Positions 52,873 through 62,095 of a DNA stretch of 64,000 nucleotides are shown here, piece by piece. The DNA lies in contig CAJXWZ010000008.1 in assembly GCA_913062815.1 (NCBI GenBank), positions 62,001-126,000 on the forward strand, read 5' to 3'. Each line of letters begins with the position of its first letter. The stretch's first letter is position 1. The translations under genes were made by a program, and so were the position numbers. Below the pieces are notes generated by a model that worked only from the letters and a program-made list of their open reading frames with translations, was not told where the DNA came from and did no database searches. Source of the DNA: an uncultured Colwellia sp. Lineage in GTDB: Bacteria; Pseudomonadota; Gammaproteobacteria; Enterobacterales; Alteromonadaceae.

Positions 52873-54441
52873 TTAAGCCTGTATTTCAAACCAATCAAGC
52901 ACAGCAAACTGTTTATTGGCTTGACGAATTTGCAATGGTTCACCGCCAACTTTAAGCTGTGCATTAACCTTTTTTACGACAAATTCTTTCGAGCCGTCTA
53001 GTTCAACTTTGGCAACTAAACTATTACCTTGCCAAAATTCAATGACCGCTCCTTTTGCCCCTCGAACACTCATCAATAATTTTGCTGGGCCTGCATTTTT
53101 GCTGTCAAATTTGTATTTTACCCATGCCGGAATAAAGGGCGTAAGGCCCGGCGTATAATGCTCTTTATTTGACGTAAACAAGACGCTTTGCTGGTTTTCT
53201 TTATCCAGTAAATAAGCATTGCGGTTTTGGTGGTAAAATTCAGCTTGAATACGATGGCCAGCACTAAAAACTTGATGTGTTCCTGTATGAACTTCAGCAC
53301 TTGCTTGGCTTTCACCAATGACATTATTAGCGAATACTTGATAGCTTACAGCACCTGTCCCTGGTAACTTATCGAGATAGCTATTTGTTTTAATGTCACC
53401 TGCAATTTTTTCCATTTTACGGCTTATTTTACCGGTGGGATCTAAATAACCACGATAAACATCATAGGTTATTGCATCATCTAACACCGCAGACCAATTC
53501 AAGTTTACTTGTTTGTTTTTTACCGCACTCGCGCTAACGTTGGTAGGTCTGCTAGGTAACAATTTAAGCCTTTGATGCTCTACAGTGGCTTGTAGCTGCG
53601 CTTTACTCAAACCTTCAACAAAGCTTTGAGAGTTTGCTGACATGGAAGTTGCTGCATTTGCATCTAGTACAAGACGAAACCCTTCAATACTACCAATAAA
53701 AGGCATACTGTCTTTTTCGTTTGTTGGCCGAGGCACCCAATGCCAACCACTGCCCCCTACTACATAGCCGATACACTTTGTTGGTTGTTCTTTGCTATAT
53801 TCACTACAGGTTTGCATTAGTTCCCTAACATTACCCATCATATCGTGCAGGCCAAAATCGTTAGGTCGATACATTCCCACAACGGTATGATAAATAGCCC
53901 CGTCATTACAATTAACACTACTTCTGTATCTTTGATTATGGTGTTGTTTTAAGCCGGCATTATTGGCCGCATCTTCAATGTTCTCATAATCACACACTTC
54001 GCTTTGATCTAGGTCATCACCAAAAGCGAAACGGCTACTTTTTCCAGCAGATGCTGCAAATTGCCATTCAGTAAATTCAGGTAATCGATAAGGTTTACCG
54101 GTTACATCCGCTAACCAACTGGCGTATGCCATGGCATCTTTACCACCAATACAAACAACGGGTCGATATGGCTCTTTTACTAAGTCAGCATTATTCCATG
54201 TGCCATTTGGCTCTGCAGGCAAATTGTGCTCGTTATATAAGTGACATTTTTCTGTTATTTCATAATCTGTTGCATTAACAAAACGAGTAAACTCTTTAAC
54301 CGTTACTTCGTATTTCCCCATTTGAATATTTATGTTTTCTGTCTGCCCTACTATCGGCACTAGTACTGGCTCTATCGGGTTGGTGCTTGCCCATAGATTA
54401 GTGCTGCTTAAAATCGCTAAGCCTGCGAATATTTTTTTCAT
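52873..54441 (-). CDS. Secreted SUMF1 (formylglycine-generating-like) protein with fibronectin-type domain
   Basis: A 522-residue protein with a signal peptide (1-18, ending LWA). The SUMF1/FGE-sulfatase domain covers about 35-265: QMGKYEVTVKEFTRFVNATD, PVVCIGGKDAMAYASWLADV, TGKPYRLPEFTEWQFAA, FGLHDMMGNVRELMQTCSEY and GFRLVLD. A fibronectin-type III-like domain (about 297-385: RPTNVSASAVKNKQVNLNWS) and a C-terminal beta-sandwich (about 390-520) follow. No sulfatase gene is nearby, so sulfatase activation is unlikely. Secreted SUMF1 proteins often act as binding or structural modules instead. Whether copper-site cysteines are present was not established. Confidence 0.85.
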   Translation of the reverse strand: MKKIFAGLAILSSTNLWASTNPIEPVLVPIVGQTENINIQMGKYEVTVKEFTRFVNATDYEITEKCHLYNEHNLPAEPNGTWNNADLVKEPYRPVVCIGGKDAMAYASWLADVTGKPYRLPEFTEWQFAASAGKSSRFAFGDDLDQSEVCDYENIEDAANNAGLKQHHNQRYRSSVNCNDGAIYHTVVGMYRPNDFGLHDMMGNVRELMQTCSEYSKEQPTKCIGYVVGGSGWHWVPRPTNEKDSMPFIGSIEGFRLVLDANAATSMSANSQSFVEGLSKAQLQATVEHQRLKLLPSRPTNVSASAVKNKQVNLNWSAVLDDAITYDVYRGYLDPTGKISRKMEKIAGDIKTNSYLDKLPGTGAVSYQVFANNVIGESQASAEVHTGTHQVFSAGHRIQAEFYHQNRNAYLLDKENQQSVLFTSNKEHYTPGLTPFIPAWVKYKFDSKNAGPAKLLMSVRGAKGAVIEFWQGNSLVAKVELDGSKEFVVKKVNAQLKVGGEPLQIRQANKQFAVLDWFEIQA

Positions 54442-54849
54442 GTTTGCTCCTTATGCAATTGACGAGAAAACAATAGGTTATTGCTTTAATTAAAGTCTTA
54501 AATAAATTCTATTTTTCTGGCATATAGAAAAGGAATAGAAAAATGAAAGGTCAGGAATGTCTTTCACTAGCCAATTTGAGCTAAAGTAGCACTTATTAGC
54601 TGATTCAACAGAAATAGAGGCAATGCCATATAACATCGACAACGTCACTAAAAATAATGTTGCCTTAGCACAGTAAGTCAATACCAGTGGTATTGAGATA
54701 AGTAAAAGCGCAGAATTAGTCAATAATTAAAGTGCTACATTCCAATAGATACGAGTCAGTATATGTATAGTGCATATTAAGACTAATTTTTGTCAATATG
54801 GACTGCATATGACAGAATGAAATCTTTCTTCATTTCAGAGGCATATGTT
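54442..54849. other. 408-bp gap between the SUMF1 and AraC genes
   Basis: A minus-strand frame 54490-54723 has one hydrophobic stretch but a TTG start without a ribosome binding site, so I do not call it a gene. The region must hold the divergent promoters of the SUMF1 and AraC genes. No operator recognised. Confidence 0.5.
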
Positions 54850-55596
54850 GTGATTAAACCTACCGTTTGGCTTCAGACAGGTGTTGTCACTATCTATGGC
54901 TCAAGTTTAGATGCTGCGCCTCATAGCCACCACGCTATACAAATTGTATGGCCCAAGGCAAACTCACAATGCAACTTGAACAACAGCGATGAAGCAGTGT
55001 TAGCCATCATTGCCTCTGACTTTGAACATCAACTACAGCTTTCAGAAGGCTGGATATTACTTATTGAGCCAAAGAGTGATCTAGGTCAAGCACTATCGAG
55101 TTTGTTAAATGGACAAGCTATTAAACTAATCAACTCGCCTTTATTTACCTCTGATCGACCCAGACCAGAACATGACTTATCGCAATATCTGCTGCCCCTA
55201 TTGAGCATGCTAAACCTAAAGAAACACACCTTATCAGCCAATAAAAGCACAGTGAAAGATCAACGTATTCAGCAAATATTATCTGAATTAGACACTTGTT
55301 TAGGCGGTAACTGTATTAAACCGGAAAAATGGCGCGCAAAGGAAGTGGCACAAAGCATCGCTTTATCTGAAAGCAGGTTTCTACATTTATTTCGAGATGA
55401 GTTAGGTATTGCTTGGCGGCCTTATTTGTTATGGCGGCGTATGATGTGCGCTATTCAAGCTATCATTGCTAACCACTCAGCTACAGAGGCAGCTCACATT
55501 GCTGGTTTTTCAGATAGTGCTCATTTAAGTAGAACATTTCGGCGTAATTTCGGTATGACTATAAGACAAGCACTGACGTTGTTTTCTAAAAGTTAG
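54850..55596 (+). CDS. AraC family transcriptional regulator
   Basis: The start is placed at GTG 54850, with AGAGG eight bases upstream; earlier in-frame starts (ATG 54817, TTG 54790) lack good sites. The protein has 248 residues. The N-terminal part is a cupin-like sensor fragment (TIYGSSLDAAPHSHHAIQIV). The C-terminal double helix-turn-helix (about 155-245) reads AQSIALSESRFLHLFRDELG, YLLWRRMMCAIQAIIANHSA and AAHIAGFSDSAHLSRTFRRN, then FGMT. It lies 70 bp before a small membrane protein and a DUF3703 gene, its probable targets or operon partners. Confidence 0.9.
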   Translation: MIKPTVWLQTGVVTIYGSSLDAAPHSHHAIQIVWPKANSQCNLNNSDEAVLAIIASDFEHQLQLSEGWILLIEPKSDLGQALSSLLNGQAIKLINSPLFTSDRPRPEHDLSQYLLPLLSMLNLKKHTLSANKSTVKDQRIQQILSELDTCLGGNCIKPEKWRAKEVAQSIALSESRFLHLFRDELGIAWRPYLLWRRMMCAIQAIIANHSATEAAHIAGFSDSAHLSRTFRRNFGMTIRQALTLFSKS

Positions 55597-55666
55597 CTAG
55601 TTTATTCAAGTTTCCTGCAACTGGTTTGATTATTATAGCTTCATAGTCATCACGCCGGAGTTACTT

Positions 55667-55864
55667 ATGAAACAGACAATACAATCTTCAATGTTAATCA
55701 TTATCGCATTGGCAACCATATTGGCCACCTTTATACACGGAAATGCTGCTGATATTTCTATCTTTCACGGCATGATTTTGCATCCTATTTTTTTATTAAT
55801 TGGCATTTCATTGTTTGCACTAGTGAATGTTATTCAAAACGATAAAAATAAGCAGGAGAGTTAA
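55667..55864 (+). CDS. Small two-helix membrane protein
   Basis: A 65-residue protein with two membrane helices (about 7-25 and 36-56) and a charged tail, starting after GGAG. I do not recognise the family. It ends 1 bp before the DUF3703 gene, so the two are cotranscribed, probably with the AraC gene. Confidence 0.7.
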   Translation: MKQTIQSSMLIIIALATILATFIHGNAADISIFHGMILHPIFLLIGISLFALVNVIQNDKNKQES

Positions 55865-55865
55865 C

Positions 55866-56201
55866 ATGAAAACTAAACTAAGACAGGCTTACAATCATGA
55901 AATGCAAAAAGCTAAGCTAATGTTCGATGAGCAAGACTATGCGCAATGCTATTACCACCTTGAGCGTGGTCATATACTAGGGCAGAGAAACTATATCCCG
56001 CATGTTGTTAATCATTATTGGATGCTTAAAGTAGGCTTAAAACAAAGCGACTTTCGCGAAGCAGCTGGACAAGTGATACGCATGATCATGAGTATTTTTT
56101 CATTGATTAACTTAGTACCGTTAGGCAATACTGGCCGTGCTCGTATCAGTCCATTTAAAGTGATGCCAATCCCTGCTGACTTGCAAGATTACTTTAAATA
56201 A
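55866..56201 (+). CDS. DUF3703 family protein
   Basis: The start is placed at ATG 55866 after AGGAG. The 111-residue protein has the DUF3703 pattern: a helical start (LRQAYNHEMQKAKLMF), YYHLERGHILGQRN, HVVNHYWMLKVGLKQSDFRE and the late PLGNTGRARISPFKVMPIP. Function unknown. The conserved histidines (HLERGH, H...NHYW) could bind a metal, which is speculation. Commonly found beside AraC regulators, as here. Confidence 0.82.
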   Translation: MKTKLRQAYNHEMQKAKLMFDEQDYAQCYYHLERGHILGQRNYIPHVVNHYWMLKVGLKQSDFREAAGQVIRMIMSIFSLINLVPLGNTGRARISPFKVMPIPADLQDYFK

Positions 56202-56394
56202 CGACATAAAGGTTTACGGTGCTATTAGTAGTCAACAAATCCCCCCTTGTAGTCTATAGGTTGCAATTTAATGGGCTATTAGCACCTTATTTCAATTAGC
56301 AAAAAAAATATTCAATATTATTATGTTACTGTTTAAACCTTTTAAGCAGTAACCGCTTCTAAATACTGGTTTCAATAATTTTTACTGGGCGCTA

Positions 56395-57768
56395 ATGAAA
56401 AACTTACCATCAATCTTGTTAATAATACTTTTTATCTTTGTGACTAATTCGAAAGCTGCCAATGCTATTTCAGATGTGGCTACAAAAATCCACAAAACCT
56501 TAGATGAGCAACTGGCAAAAAATAGTAAAAGGTATGGTGTGGTCGGTCAATCTGTCCTAATTCTCAAAAATCATCAGCCTATCTATCAGGGACAACATGG
56601 TTTCGCTAATATAGAGCTGGGTGTGGCTGTTACCAATAAACACCTTTTTCCCAGTTACTCGGTTACCAAGTTATTCACCAGTGTATTAATAATGCAACAA
56701 GTAGAGCTAGGTAATATTGAGCTGACTAAGTCAATTCGAACATATTTACCTTATTTACCAAAACACTGGCATAAAATTACGGTAGAGCATTTATTAAGCC
56801 ATACCTCAGGAGTTCCTCGTTACTTTGATATAGCAATGGCAAAGCGCCATTTTTTGCCAAATAAAAAAGCAGTATTCATGTCCTTAGTTGATAAACCAGA
56901 ACATTTTAAAATGGGTAGCCAAAATAATTATAACAATACTAATTTCTTACTACTGTCGGCCATTTTAGAAAAACAAACAGCTAAGTCTTATCAAGAGCTT
57001 GTTACTGATAACATTATCAAGCCTTTAGCTTTAAAAAATACCGGACACGTTAGTGCGAAGGACATAGTCAAAAATATGGTTACCAGTTATAGAGGTGTTA
57101 ACGGTACCTTAAGAAAGAACACTAATATTGATTGGCCTGAATATACCTTTGCCCATTCTGCTCTTTATTCTACCGCTGAAGATCTAACCACATTTATTAC
57201 CGCATTAGTTACAGGGAAGTTCGTTAATGAAGCGAACTTATTGAAATATTGGCATGCAATGAAATTGACCAATGGTAACGATGGCCGATACGCGTTTGGT
57301 TTTGAATATAGTTTTGAGGATGGCTATTACCATGCAGGCCATGATGGAGGAAATCAAGTCAAACTACGTTATTACTTCAACCCTGACAATAATGCAGATA
57401 ATTATACCCTTGCTTATGTTACCAATGGCAATACTCATGGTGTATGGACTGATGTATTGGCTGAGAGTGTCATGTCCATAATCGCGCCAAAACAGTTTAA
57501 AATTGCCACACTTAAAACACAATTTATTAGTGCGATATTGGAGCAGAACACTAATGAGCTGACTAGCATTTACCGCGCAATTTCAAAGCATTTCAATGGC
57601 GACGTCGTTGCTATTGAACGTTTCATTCTTTATCGAGCTTATGCAGTTAAATATGCCAGTGCCGTAAAAGCAGCTATTCCTGCTTTTGAATTTTTAGTCA
57701 ACAAATTTCCTCGCTCTGAAAACGCAATTGCAACCCTAGCTGATATTAAGGCCGCAATTGCTAGGTGA
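56395..57768 (+). CDS. Secreted serine hydrolase, class C beta-lactamase fold
   Basis: A 457-residue protein with a signal peptide (1-24). The catalytic SxxK is Ser89-Val-Thr-Lys92 in FPSYSVTKLFTSVLIMQ. The Y-x-N motif is in NNYNNTNFLLLSA and the third motif is HDGGN in GYYHAGHDGGNQVKL. Such proteins include penicillin-binding-protein-like esterases and D-aminopeptidases. Antibiotic hydrolysis cannot be assumed. The last 100 residues form a helical tail (AILEQNTNELTSIYRAISKH). It converges on cydB with a 16-bp gap. Confidence 0.9.
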   Translation: MKNLPSILLIILFIFVTNSKAANAISDVATKIHKTLDEQLAKNSKRYGVVGQSVLILKNHQPIYQGQHGFANIELGVAVTNKHLFPSYSVTKLFTSVLIMQQVELGNIELTKSIRTYLPYLPKHWHKITVEHLLSHTSGVPRYFDIAMAKRHFLPNKKAVFMSLVDKPEHFKMGSQNNYNNTNFLLLSAILEKQTAKSYQELVTDNIIKPLALKNTGHVSAKDIVKNMVTSYRGVNGTLRKNTNIDWPEYTFAHSALYSTAEDLTTFITALVTGKFVNEANLLKYWHAMKLTNGNDGRYAFGFEYSFEDGYYHAGHDGGNQVKLRYYFNPDNNADNYTLAYVTNGNTHGVWTDVLAESVMSIIAPKQFKIATLKTQFISAILEQNTNELTSIYRAISKHFNGDVVAIERFILYRAYAVKYASAVKAAIPAFEFLVNKFPRSENAIATLADIKAAIAR

Positions 57769-57784
57769 TCACAGCAATAATAAT

Positions 57785-58792
57785 TTAGTAGTAGCGTAAA
57801 TCTTCAACCTTACCCCAAAAAACCCAGTAAGAAAAAACGGTGTAGCCAATAATACTGGGAATAACAACTATAGTGCCGTACAGCAGAAAATTAAGTGATT
57901 CGGCTGCTGAAACCGACTGCCATATGGTGATCTGGTTTGGCACTATGTAAGGGTAGAAACTAATCGCTAGACCCAAAAAACTTAAGGCAAAGATAGCAAT
58001 ACATGCTAAAAAGGGTAATGCTTCATTGAGCTTTGGCTCACTTTCTTTTCGACTATTTAATCGTTTAACGCTTCGCCAGGCTACCAAATACAGCGCAAAC
58101 ACGAACACAGGAATAAGCAACAATAAGCTCATTGAAGTACTTAACCAGCGCTGATAAATACTACTGTCGATAATCAAGTTGGTTACTGACACTAAGCAAA
58201 TGCCAATAAAACTTATCACTAACGTGCGTTTGGCATATCGAATAGCTCTTTGTTGCAATGCCCCCTCGGTTTTCATTATCAGCCAAGCCGAACCGATAAA
58301 ACAATAAGCGGCACTTACACCTAAAGCGCTAATCAAGGCAAAACATACACTAACGACGTTTTTCTCAAAGCCCATAACGTACAAGCCCAACATATAACCT
58401 TGGGTGCTAGCAGCCAAAAAAGAGCCTATTTTAAAAGCTTTGTCCCATGTTGGTTTATGGCTAAATGACGCTTTGGCACGAAAATCAAAGGCTACGCCAC
58501 GTAAGATCAAACCAATTAGCATCAGCACGGTTGGTAAATATAGTGCTTTTAAAATGGCACTATGTGCGCTGGGGAAGGCAATTAGTAGTAAACCCACAGC
58601 AAGCACTAACCACGTTTCATTAGCATCCCAAAAGGGGCCAATTGACGCGATCATACTATCGCTATCTTTTTGATTATCTAAGGGCAGTAACATACCCACA
58701 CCTAAATCATAACCATCTAGAATGGCATAAACTAAAATTGAAAATGCCATTAGTCCTGCAAATATAATAGCCAATGTGCTTTGTTCAAACAT
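57785..58792 (-). CDS. cydB: Cytochrome bd-type ubiquinol oxidase subunit II
   Basis: The start is placed at ATG 58792 after AGGAGA; a longer frame upstream would run into cydA. The protein has 335 residues and about eight helices. ILVYAILDGYDLGVGMLLPL and IGPFWDANETWLVLAVGLLL are the family signatures. It overlaps the cydA end by 8 bp. No cydX-like gene follows. That is normal for cyanide-insensitive-type bd oxidases. Confidence 0.93.
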   Translation of the reverse strand: MFEQSTLAIIFAGLMAFSILVYAILDGYDLGVGMLLPLDNQKDSDSMIASIGPFWDANETWLVLAVGLLLIAFPSAHSAILKALYLPTVLMLIGLILRGVAFDFRAKASFSHKPTWDKAFKIGSFLAASTQGYMLGLYVMGFEKNVVSVCFALISALGVSAAYCFIGSAWLIMKTEGALQQRAIRYAKRTLVISFIGICLVSVTNLIIDSSIYQRWLSTSMSLLLLIPVFVFALYLVAWRSVKRLNSRKESEPKLNEALPFLACIAIFALSFLGLAISFYPYIVPNQITIWQSVSAAESLNFLLYGTIVVIPSIIGYTVFSYWVFWGKVEDLRYY

Positions 58793-60194
58793 GAGCCTTC
58801 TCCTGGGTATTGTTACTACGAGCATTAATCAATTCTTGTTTGATAGTTTTCGTTTTGGAGCTATGTTCTTGCTCTTGAATTTCCTCTATTTCCACAGCTC
58901 GTAAGGCCATCACCCGTAAGGTACTTAAATAGGCAACCAGCAAAATGCTATAAACAAGAATATATAACAGTAATGACAGACCAACATTAGCCGCATCAAT
59001 ATCAGTCACTGCCTCTTTAACCGTTAATACACCTGTCACTAAATAAGGTTGTCTACCTATTTCGGTAACATACCAACCAGCCAAGGTTGCTACCCAGCCT
59101 GAAAAACTCATTAACACTAAGGTTTTTAATATCCATACCGGCATAACTTGTTGATGCCGTTCTTGTCGATACAGTTTATAGCGGGCCAACCACGCCACGA
59201 TAATCATCAAAAAGCCCATTGCCACCATAATTCTAAAGCTAAAAAATATAGGTTTGACTGGCGGAATTTTGTCAAAGTCATTCAAGCCTTTAATTTCGCC
59301 ATCTAACTGATGAGTAAGTATTAAACTTGCTAGTTTTGGAATAGCGATTGCAAAGTCATTCTGTTGTGTTTCTGCATTTGGCACGGCAAACAATAATAAC
59401 GGAGCACCTTTTTCTGTATGCCAAATACCTTCCATCGCCGCAATTTTTGCAGGCTGATGTTCTAACGTATTTAAACCGTGCAAGTCACCGACAAAAATTT
59501 GTATTGGCGCGAGTATCATTGCCGCTGTTAAGCTCACTTTCAACGTTAACTTGGGTGCTCGTTTATCATCACCATTTAATAACCTGAAAGCGCTAACACC
59601 GGCGATTAAAAAACTTGCAGTTAGAGCAGACGCCATTAACACATGGGTAAAGCGATAAGGAAAAGATGGATTGAAAATAATTGCCATCCAATCAACTGGA
59701 AAAGCCACGCCATCTCGCATTTCAAAACCTGTAGGGGTATGCATCCAAGAATTGAGCGACAATATCCAAAAGGCTGATAAACTGGTACCTATAGCGACCA
59801 TAATGGTCGCTAAAGTGTGAATTTTTGCTGGCACTCGTTTAATACCAAAGAGCATTACTCCTAGAAACGTTGCTTCTAAGAAAAAAGCGGTCAGCACTTC
59901 ATAACCTAATAACGGTCCGGCGATATTGCCGACTTTTTCCATAAATCCAGGCCAATTGGTACCGAACTGAAAGCTCATGGTAATGCCACTAACAACCCCT
60001 ATGGCAAAAGTTAAAGCAAATATTTTCACCCAGAATCGGTAAGCTCGCATCCACACTGCGTCGCCGGTGAGATCAAATCGCACTTTGAAGAAAACGAGAA
60101 ACCAGCACATGGCAATAGTGATGGTAGGAAATAAAATATGAAAGCTGATATTAAGTGCAAACTGGATACGAGAAAGTAATTCAGTATCTAACAT
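58785..60194 (-). CDS. cydA: Cytochrome bd-type ubiquinol oxidase subunit I (short Q-loop, CioA-like)
   Basis: A 469-residue quinol oxidase subunit with nine helices. Heme ligands are in ISFHILFPTITIA (His19 region) and YRFTHVLMASALTASFL (His186 region). GYEVLTAFFLEATFLGVMLF carries the conserved Glu of the proton path, and MSFSGWVATLAGWYVTEIGR is typical of the end. At 469 residues it is shorter than E. coli CydA (522), so it lacks the C-terminal Q-loop insertion, as in cyanide-insensitive oxidases (CioAB). It oxidises quinol with high oxygen affinity without pumping protons. Confidence 0.94.
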   Translation of the reverse strand: MLDTELLSRIQFALNISFHILFPTITIAMCWFLVFFKVRFDLTGDAVWMRAYRFWVKIFALTFAIGVVSGITMSFQFGTNWPGFMEKVGNIAGPLLGYEVLTAFFLEATFLGVMLFGIKRVPAKIHTLATIMVAIGTSLSAFWILSLNSWMHTPTGFEMRDGVAFPVDWMAIIFNPSFPYRFTHVLMASALTASFLIAGVSAFRLLNGDDKRAPKLTLKVSLTAAMILAPIQIFVGDLHGLNTLEHQPAKIAAMEGIWHTEKGAPLLLFAVPNAETQQNDFAIAIPKLASLILTHQLDGEIKGLNDFDKIPPVKPIFFSFRIMVAMGFLMIIVAWLARYKLYRQERHQQVMPVWILKTLVLMSFSGWVATLAGWYVTEIGRQPYLVTGVLTVKEAVTDIDAANVGLSLLLYILVYSILLVAYLSTLRVMALRAVEIEEIQEQEHSSKTKTIKQELINARSNNTQEKAHV

Positions 60195-60291
60195 GATAAC
60201 TCCTTAGCTGTTTATCACTTTTCAATAGGCAATAAGCGGCTTATTGCGCCTCTAAGGGGCGCAAGAAAATGAATATTAATGGCTTGAGCAA

Positions 60292-60313
60292 TGCTTATTT
60301 TTAAAAATAAGCA
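60292..60313. promoter_or_regulatory. Perfect 22-bp palindrome between regulator and cydAB
   Basis: TGCTTATTTT and its complement, symmetric about the centre with no spacer. It lies just past the end of the GbsR-type gene, about 100 bp before cydA. It can fold as a terminator for the regulator or serve as an operator for cydAB. Two more small hairpins (CAATAAG / CTTATTG near 60230 and TTGCGCC / GGCGCAA near 60244) lie in the cydA leader. Confidence 0.5.
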
Positions 60314-60328
60314 GGTAGTTACTAAGGC

Positions 60329-60877
60329 TTAAGTGCCGCTTTTTAAGAATTTATCTTTCATGTCGAGCACTTTGCCAATTCCAGAGCCTAGCTTCATCAA
60401 GGTAGTTAGTTTTTCAGGACTCATACCTTGTAGTTCACCGGCAAAGAAGGTGATAGTTTCTAATAAATCATGAATTTCATGCATTTTGTCTTGTGCATAA
60501 ATCTCTTCATTATTGGCAGGTGCATTCAATAAGTTGTCACGTAATAAACTTAAGGTTGGGTCTATTTCTCGTTTACGACGTTCTTCAAAAATACGATTTG
60601 CCATTTCCCAAATTGAGCCCGCAGGACGGTAGTATTCTTTACGGTCGCCAGGTTTGTGCTGCACCTGAATAAGTCGCCAAGACTGCAGTTCTTTGATACC
60701 CATGCTAACATTGCCACGAGATATTTTAAGTTGTTCAGACAGTTCATTAGCCGTGAGCGCTTCCTCACTTATAACCAACAAACCATACATTTGTCCTATA
60801 GTGCGATTGAATCCCCAGCGGCTTCCCATTTCGCCGCAATGCATAACAAAAGCTTCGATTTTTGCAGAAATGATCAT
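60329..60877 (-). CDS. GbsR/MarR family transcriptional regulator
   Basis: A 182-residue winged-helix protein. EAFVMHCGEMGSRWGFNRTI and GQMYGLLVISEEALTANELS are the GbsR-type N-terminus, followed by the helix-turn-helix SEQLKISRGNVSMGIKELQS and a wing (QVQHKPGDRKEYYRP). The C-terminal helices (about 110-175) form the dimer part. AGGAGG stands just before the ATG. It is on the same strand and upstream of cydAB, and a large palindrome precedes it. Control of the bd oxidase is a reasonable inference. Confidence 0.9.
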   Translation of the reverse strand: MIISAKIEAFVMHCGEMGSRWGFNRTIGQMYGLLVISEEALTANELSEQLKISRGNVSMGIKELQSWRLIQVQHKPGDRKEYYRPAGSIWEMANRIFEERRKREIDPTLSLLRDNLLNAPANNEEIYAQDKMHEIHDLLETITFFAGELQGMSPEKLTTLMKLGSGIGKVLDMKDKFLKSGT

Positions 60878-60904
60878 GTCATTCCTCCTTTACCCAAAAT
60901 AACA

Positions 60905-60940
60905 GTTTTAAAGTTTCAGAAATTACTGAAACTTTAAAAC
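60905..60940. promoter_or_regulatory. 36-bp inverted repeat, probable operator of the GbsR-type gene
   Basis: Arms GTTTTAAAGTTTCAG and CTGAAACTTTAAAAC, perfect over 15 bp, with a 6-bp centre AAATTA. It lies 28-63 bp upstream of the regulator start, the usual place for an autoregulatory operator of a dimeric MarR/GbsR protein. Confidence 0.75.
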
Positions 60941-61075
60941 ATAGTTGGCTATAGATCAAGTTTTGTTGCTCAAAATATTGATAATAGTTGAAGAGAAAAG
61001 CGCAATTAATTTACAGTTAAGGCAATGTATTACTCACTTGCGCATAAGTGATTCATTACTTTAACCGCTTTCGAA

Positions 61076-61990
61076 TTACTGTAGATTATCCATCGAAGCA
61101 AACGACTCTAATAATTTAGGCACCAGCCAGTTTTCAAATAATTGTACTTTTTTCCATAAAAATTGCTGCTCTGGTGCCACAAGGTACAGTGAATAAGGGC
61201 TTTTGCTGGCGTAGTTAAGTAATTTAACTAAAACACCTGAGCGCAAATGCTCCATCACCAAGCTACTGTCTACCAATAAAAAGCCGCGCCCTTGTACTGC
61301 ACTATCAATGAGTGGCAGTGCGTCATTACTTTTAATTATGGGTACTAAGGCTTTATGATCAATGTTGACGCTTTGGCAATATTCTTGAAATTTTTCTTGA
61401 ATGCCTGGACTGGTGTCTTCGATTCTAGGTAACCGAAACACTTGCTTATAATCACCCTTATCAATACCTGCAACGAGCTCAGGGCTTGCCACAAAGATAA
61501 GATTATCATTGTAAATTTTCTTTTGTGCTACGTCGGCATAACCACCTCGACCCATTCGTATCGCCAGATCAATTGATGACTGTTTAAAATCAACCAAGTC
61601 ACTCGACGGGGCAATTTGCACCATAATTTCAGGGTGTAATTGTTGAAACTCTTGCAAACGCGGTATTAACCAAAGTGAACTAAAAGAGTGCACGGTAGAA
61701 ATACGCAATACCTGCGGATTTGGATCACCAGTAATATTTTGGATACCCGATGATATTTCTTCAAATGCCCTTTGAATGAAGGGCATGAGCAGCCGCCCCT
61801 TTTCTGTCAGCATCGTTTGCTTATTCGATCGTTCGAACAGTTTCGCGGCTAAATTGTCTTCTAACAAGCGAATTTGTTGACTCACAGCCGCTTGTGTAAC
61901 ATTCAGTTGCTCAGCTGCTTGTTTAAAGTTTCTTGCTTGTCCTGCTGTTAAAAAAAATTGTAAAGATTTTAAAGGCGGTAAATGTTTCAT
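61076..61990 (-). CDS. LysR family regulator, GcvA-like
   Basis: A 304-residue LysR protein. The helix-turn-helix (about 5-65) reads LPPLKSLQFFLTAGQARNFK, then QAAEQLNVTQAAVSQQIRLL. The effector domain has VLRISTVHSFSSLWLIPRLQ and DLAIRMGRGGYADVA, as in GcvA-type regulators. Divergent from a small exported protein gene across 105 bp. The target is not certain. Confidence 0.92.
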   Translation of the reverse strand: MKHLPPLKSLQFFLTAGQARNFKQAAEQLNVTQAAVSQQIRLLEDNLAAKLFERSNKQTMLTEKGRLLMPFIQRAFEEISSGIQNITGDPNPQVLRISTVHSFSSLWLIPRLQEFQQLHPEIMVQIAPSSDLVDFKQSSIDLAIRMGRGGYADVAQKKIYNDNLIFVASPELVAGIDKGDYKQVFRLPRIEDTSPGIQEKFQEYCQSVNIDHKALVPIIKSNDALPLIDSAVQGRGFLLVDSSLVMEHLRSGVLVKLLNYASKSPYSLYLVAPEQQFLWKKVQLFENWLVPKLLESFASMDNLQ

Positions 61991-62095
61991 ACTTAAGTTT
62001 TTCTTAATTACAGTTAAATTTTTATCGTTTGTTTTATCACCTTAACATAACTAATCTGTTATCAGAACCTAAGTTAACAACTGAGAGAAACCACA

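Noticed and set aside
54490..54723. 77-codon minus-strand frame with a hydrophobic start
   Set aside because: TTG start without a ribosome binding site, no family, and it lies in a region that must hold divergent promoters.
56207..56277. Imperfect inverted repeat GGTGCTA ... TAGCACC
   Set aside because: Arms are short, with mismatches and a loop of about 50 bp; no terminal repeats or target duplication suggest a mobile element.
56395..57768. Antibiotic resistance beta-lactamase
   Set aside because: The class C fold motifs are present, but they are shared with many esterases and peptidases; nothing here shows a role in resistance.
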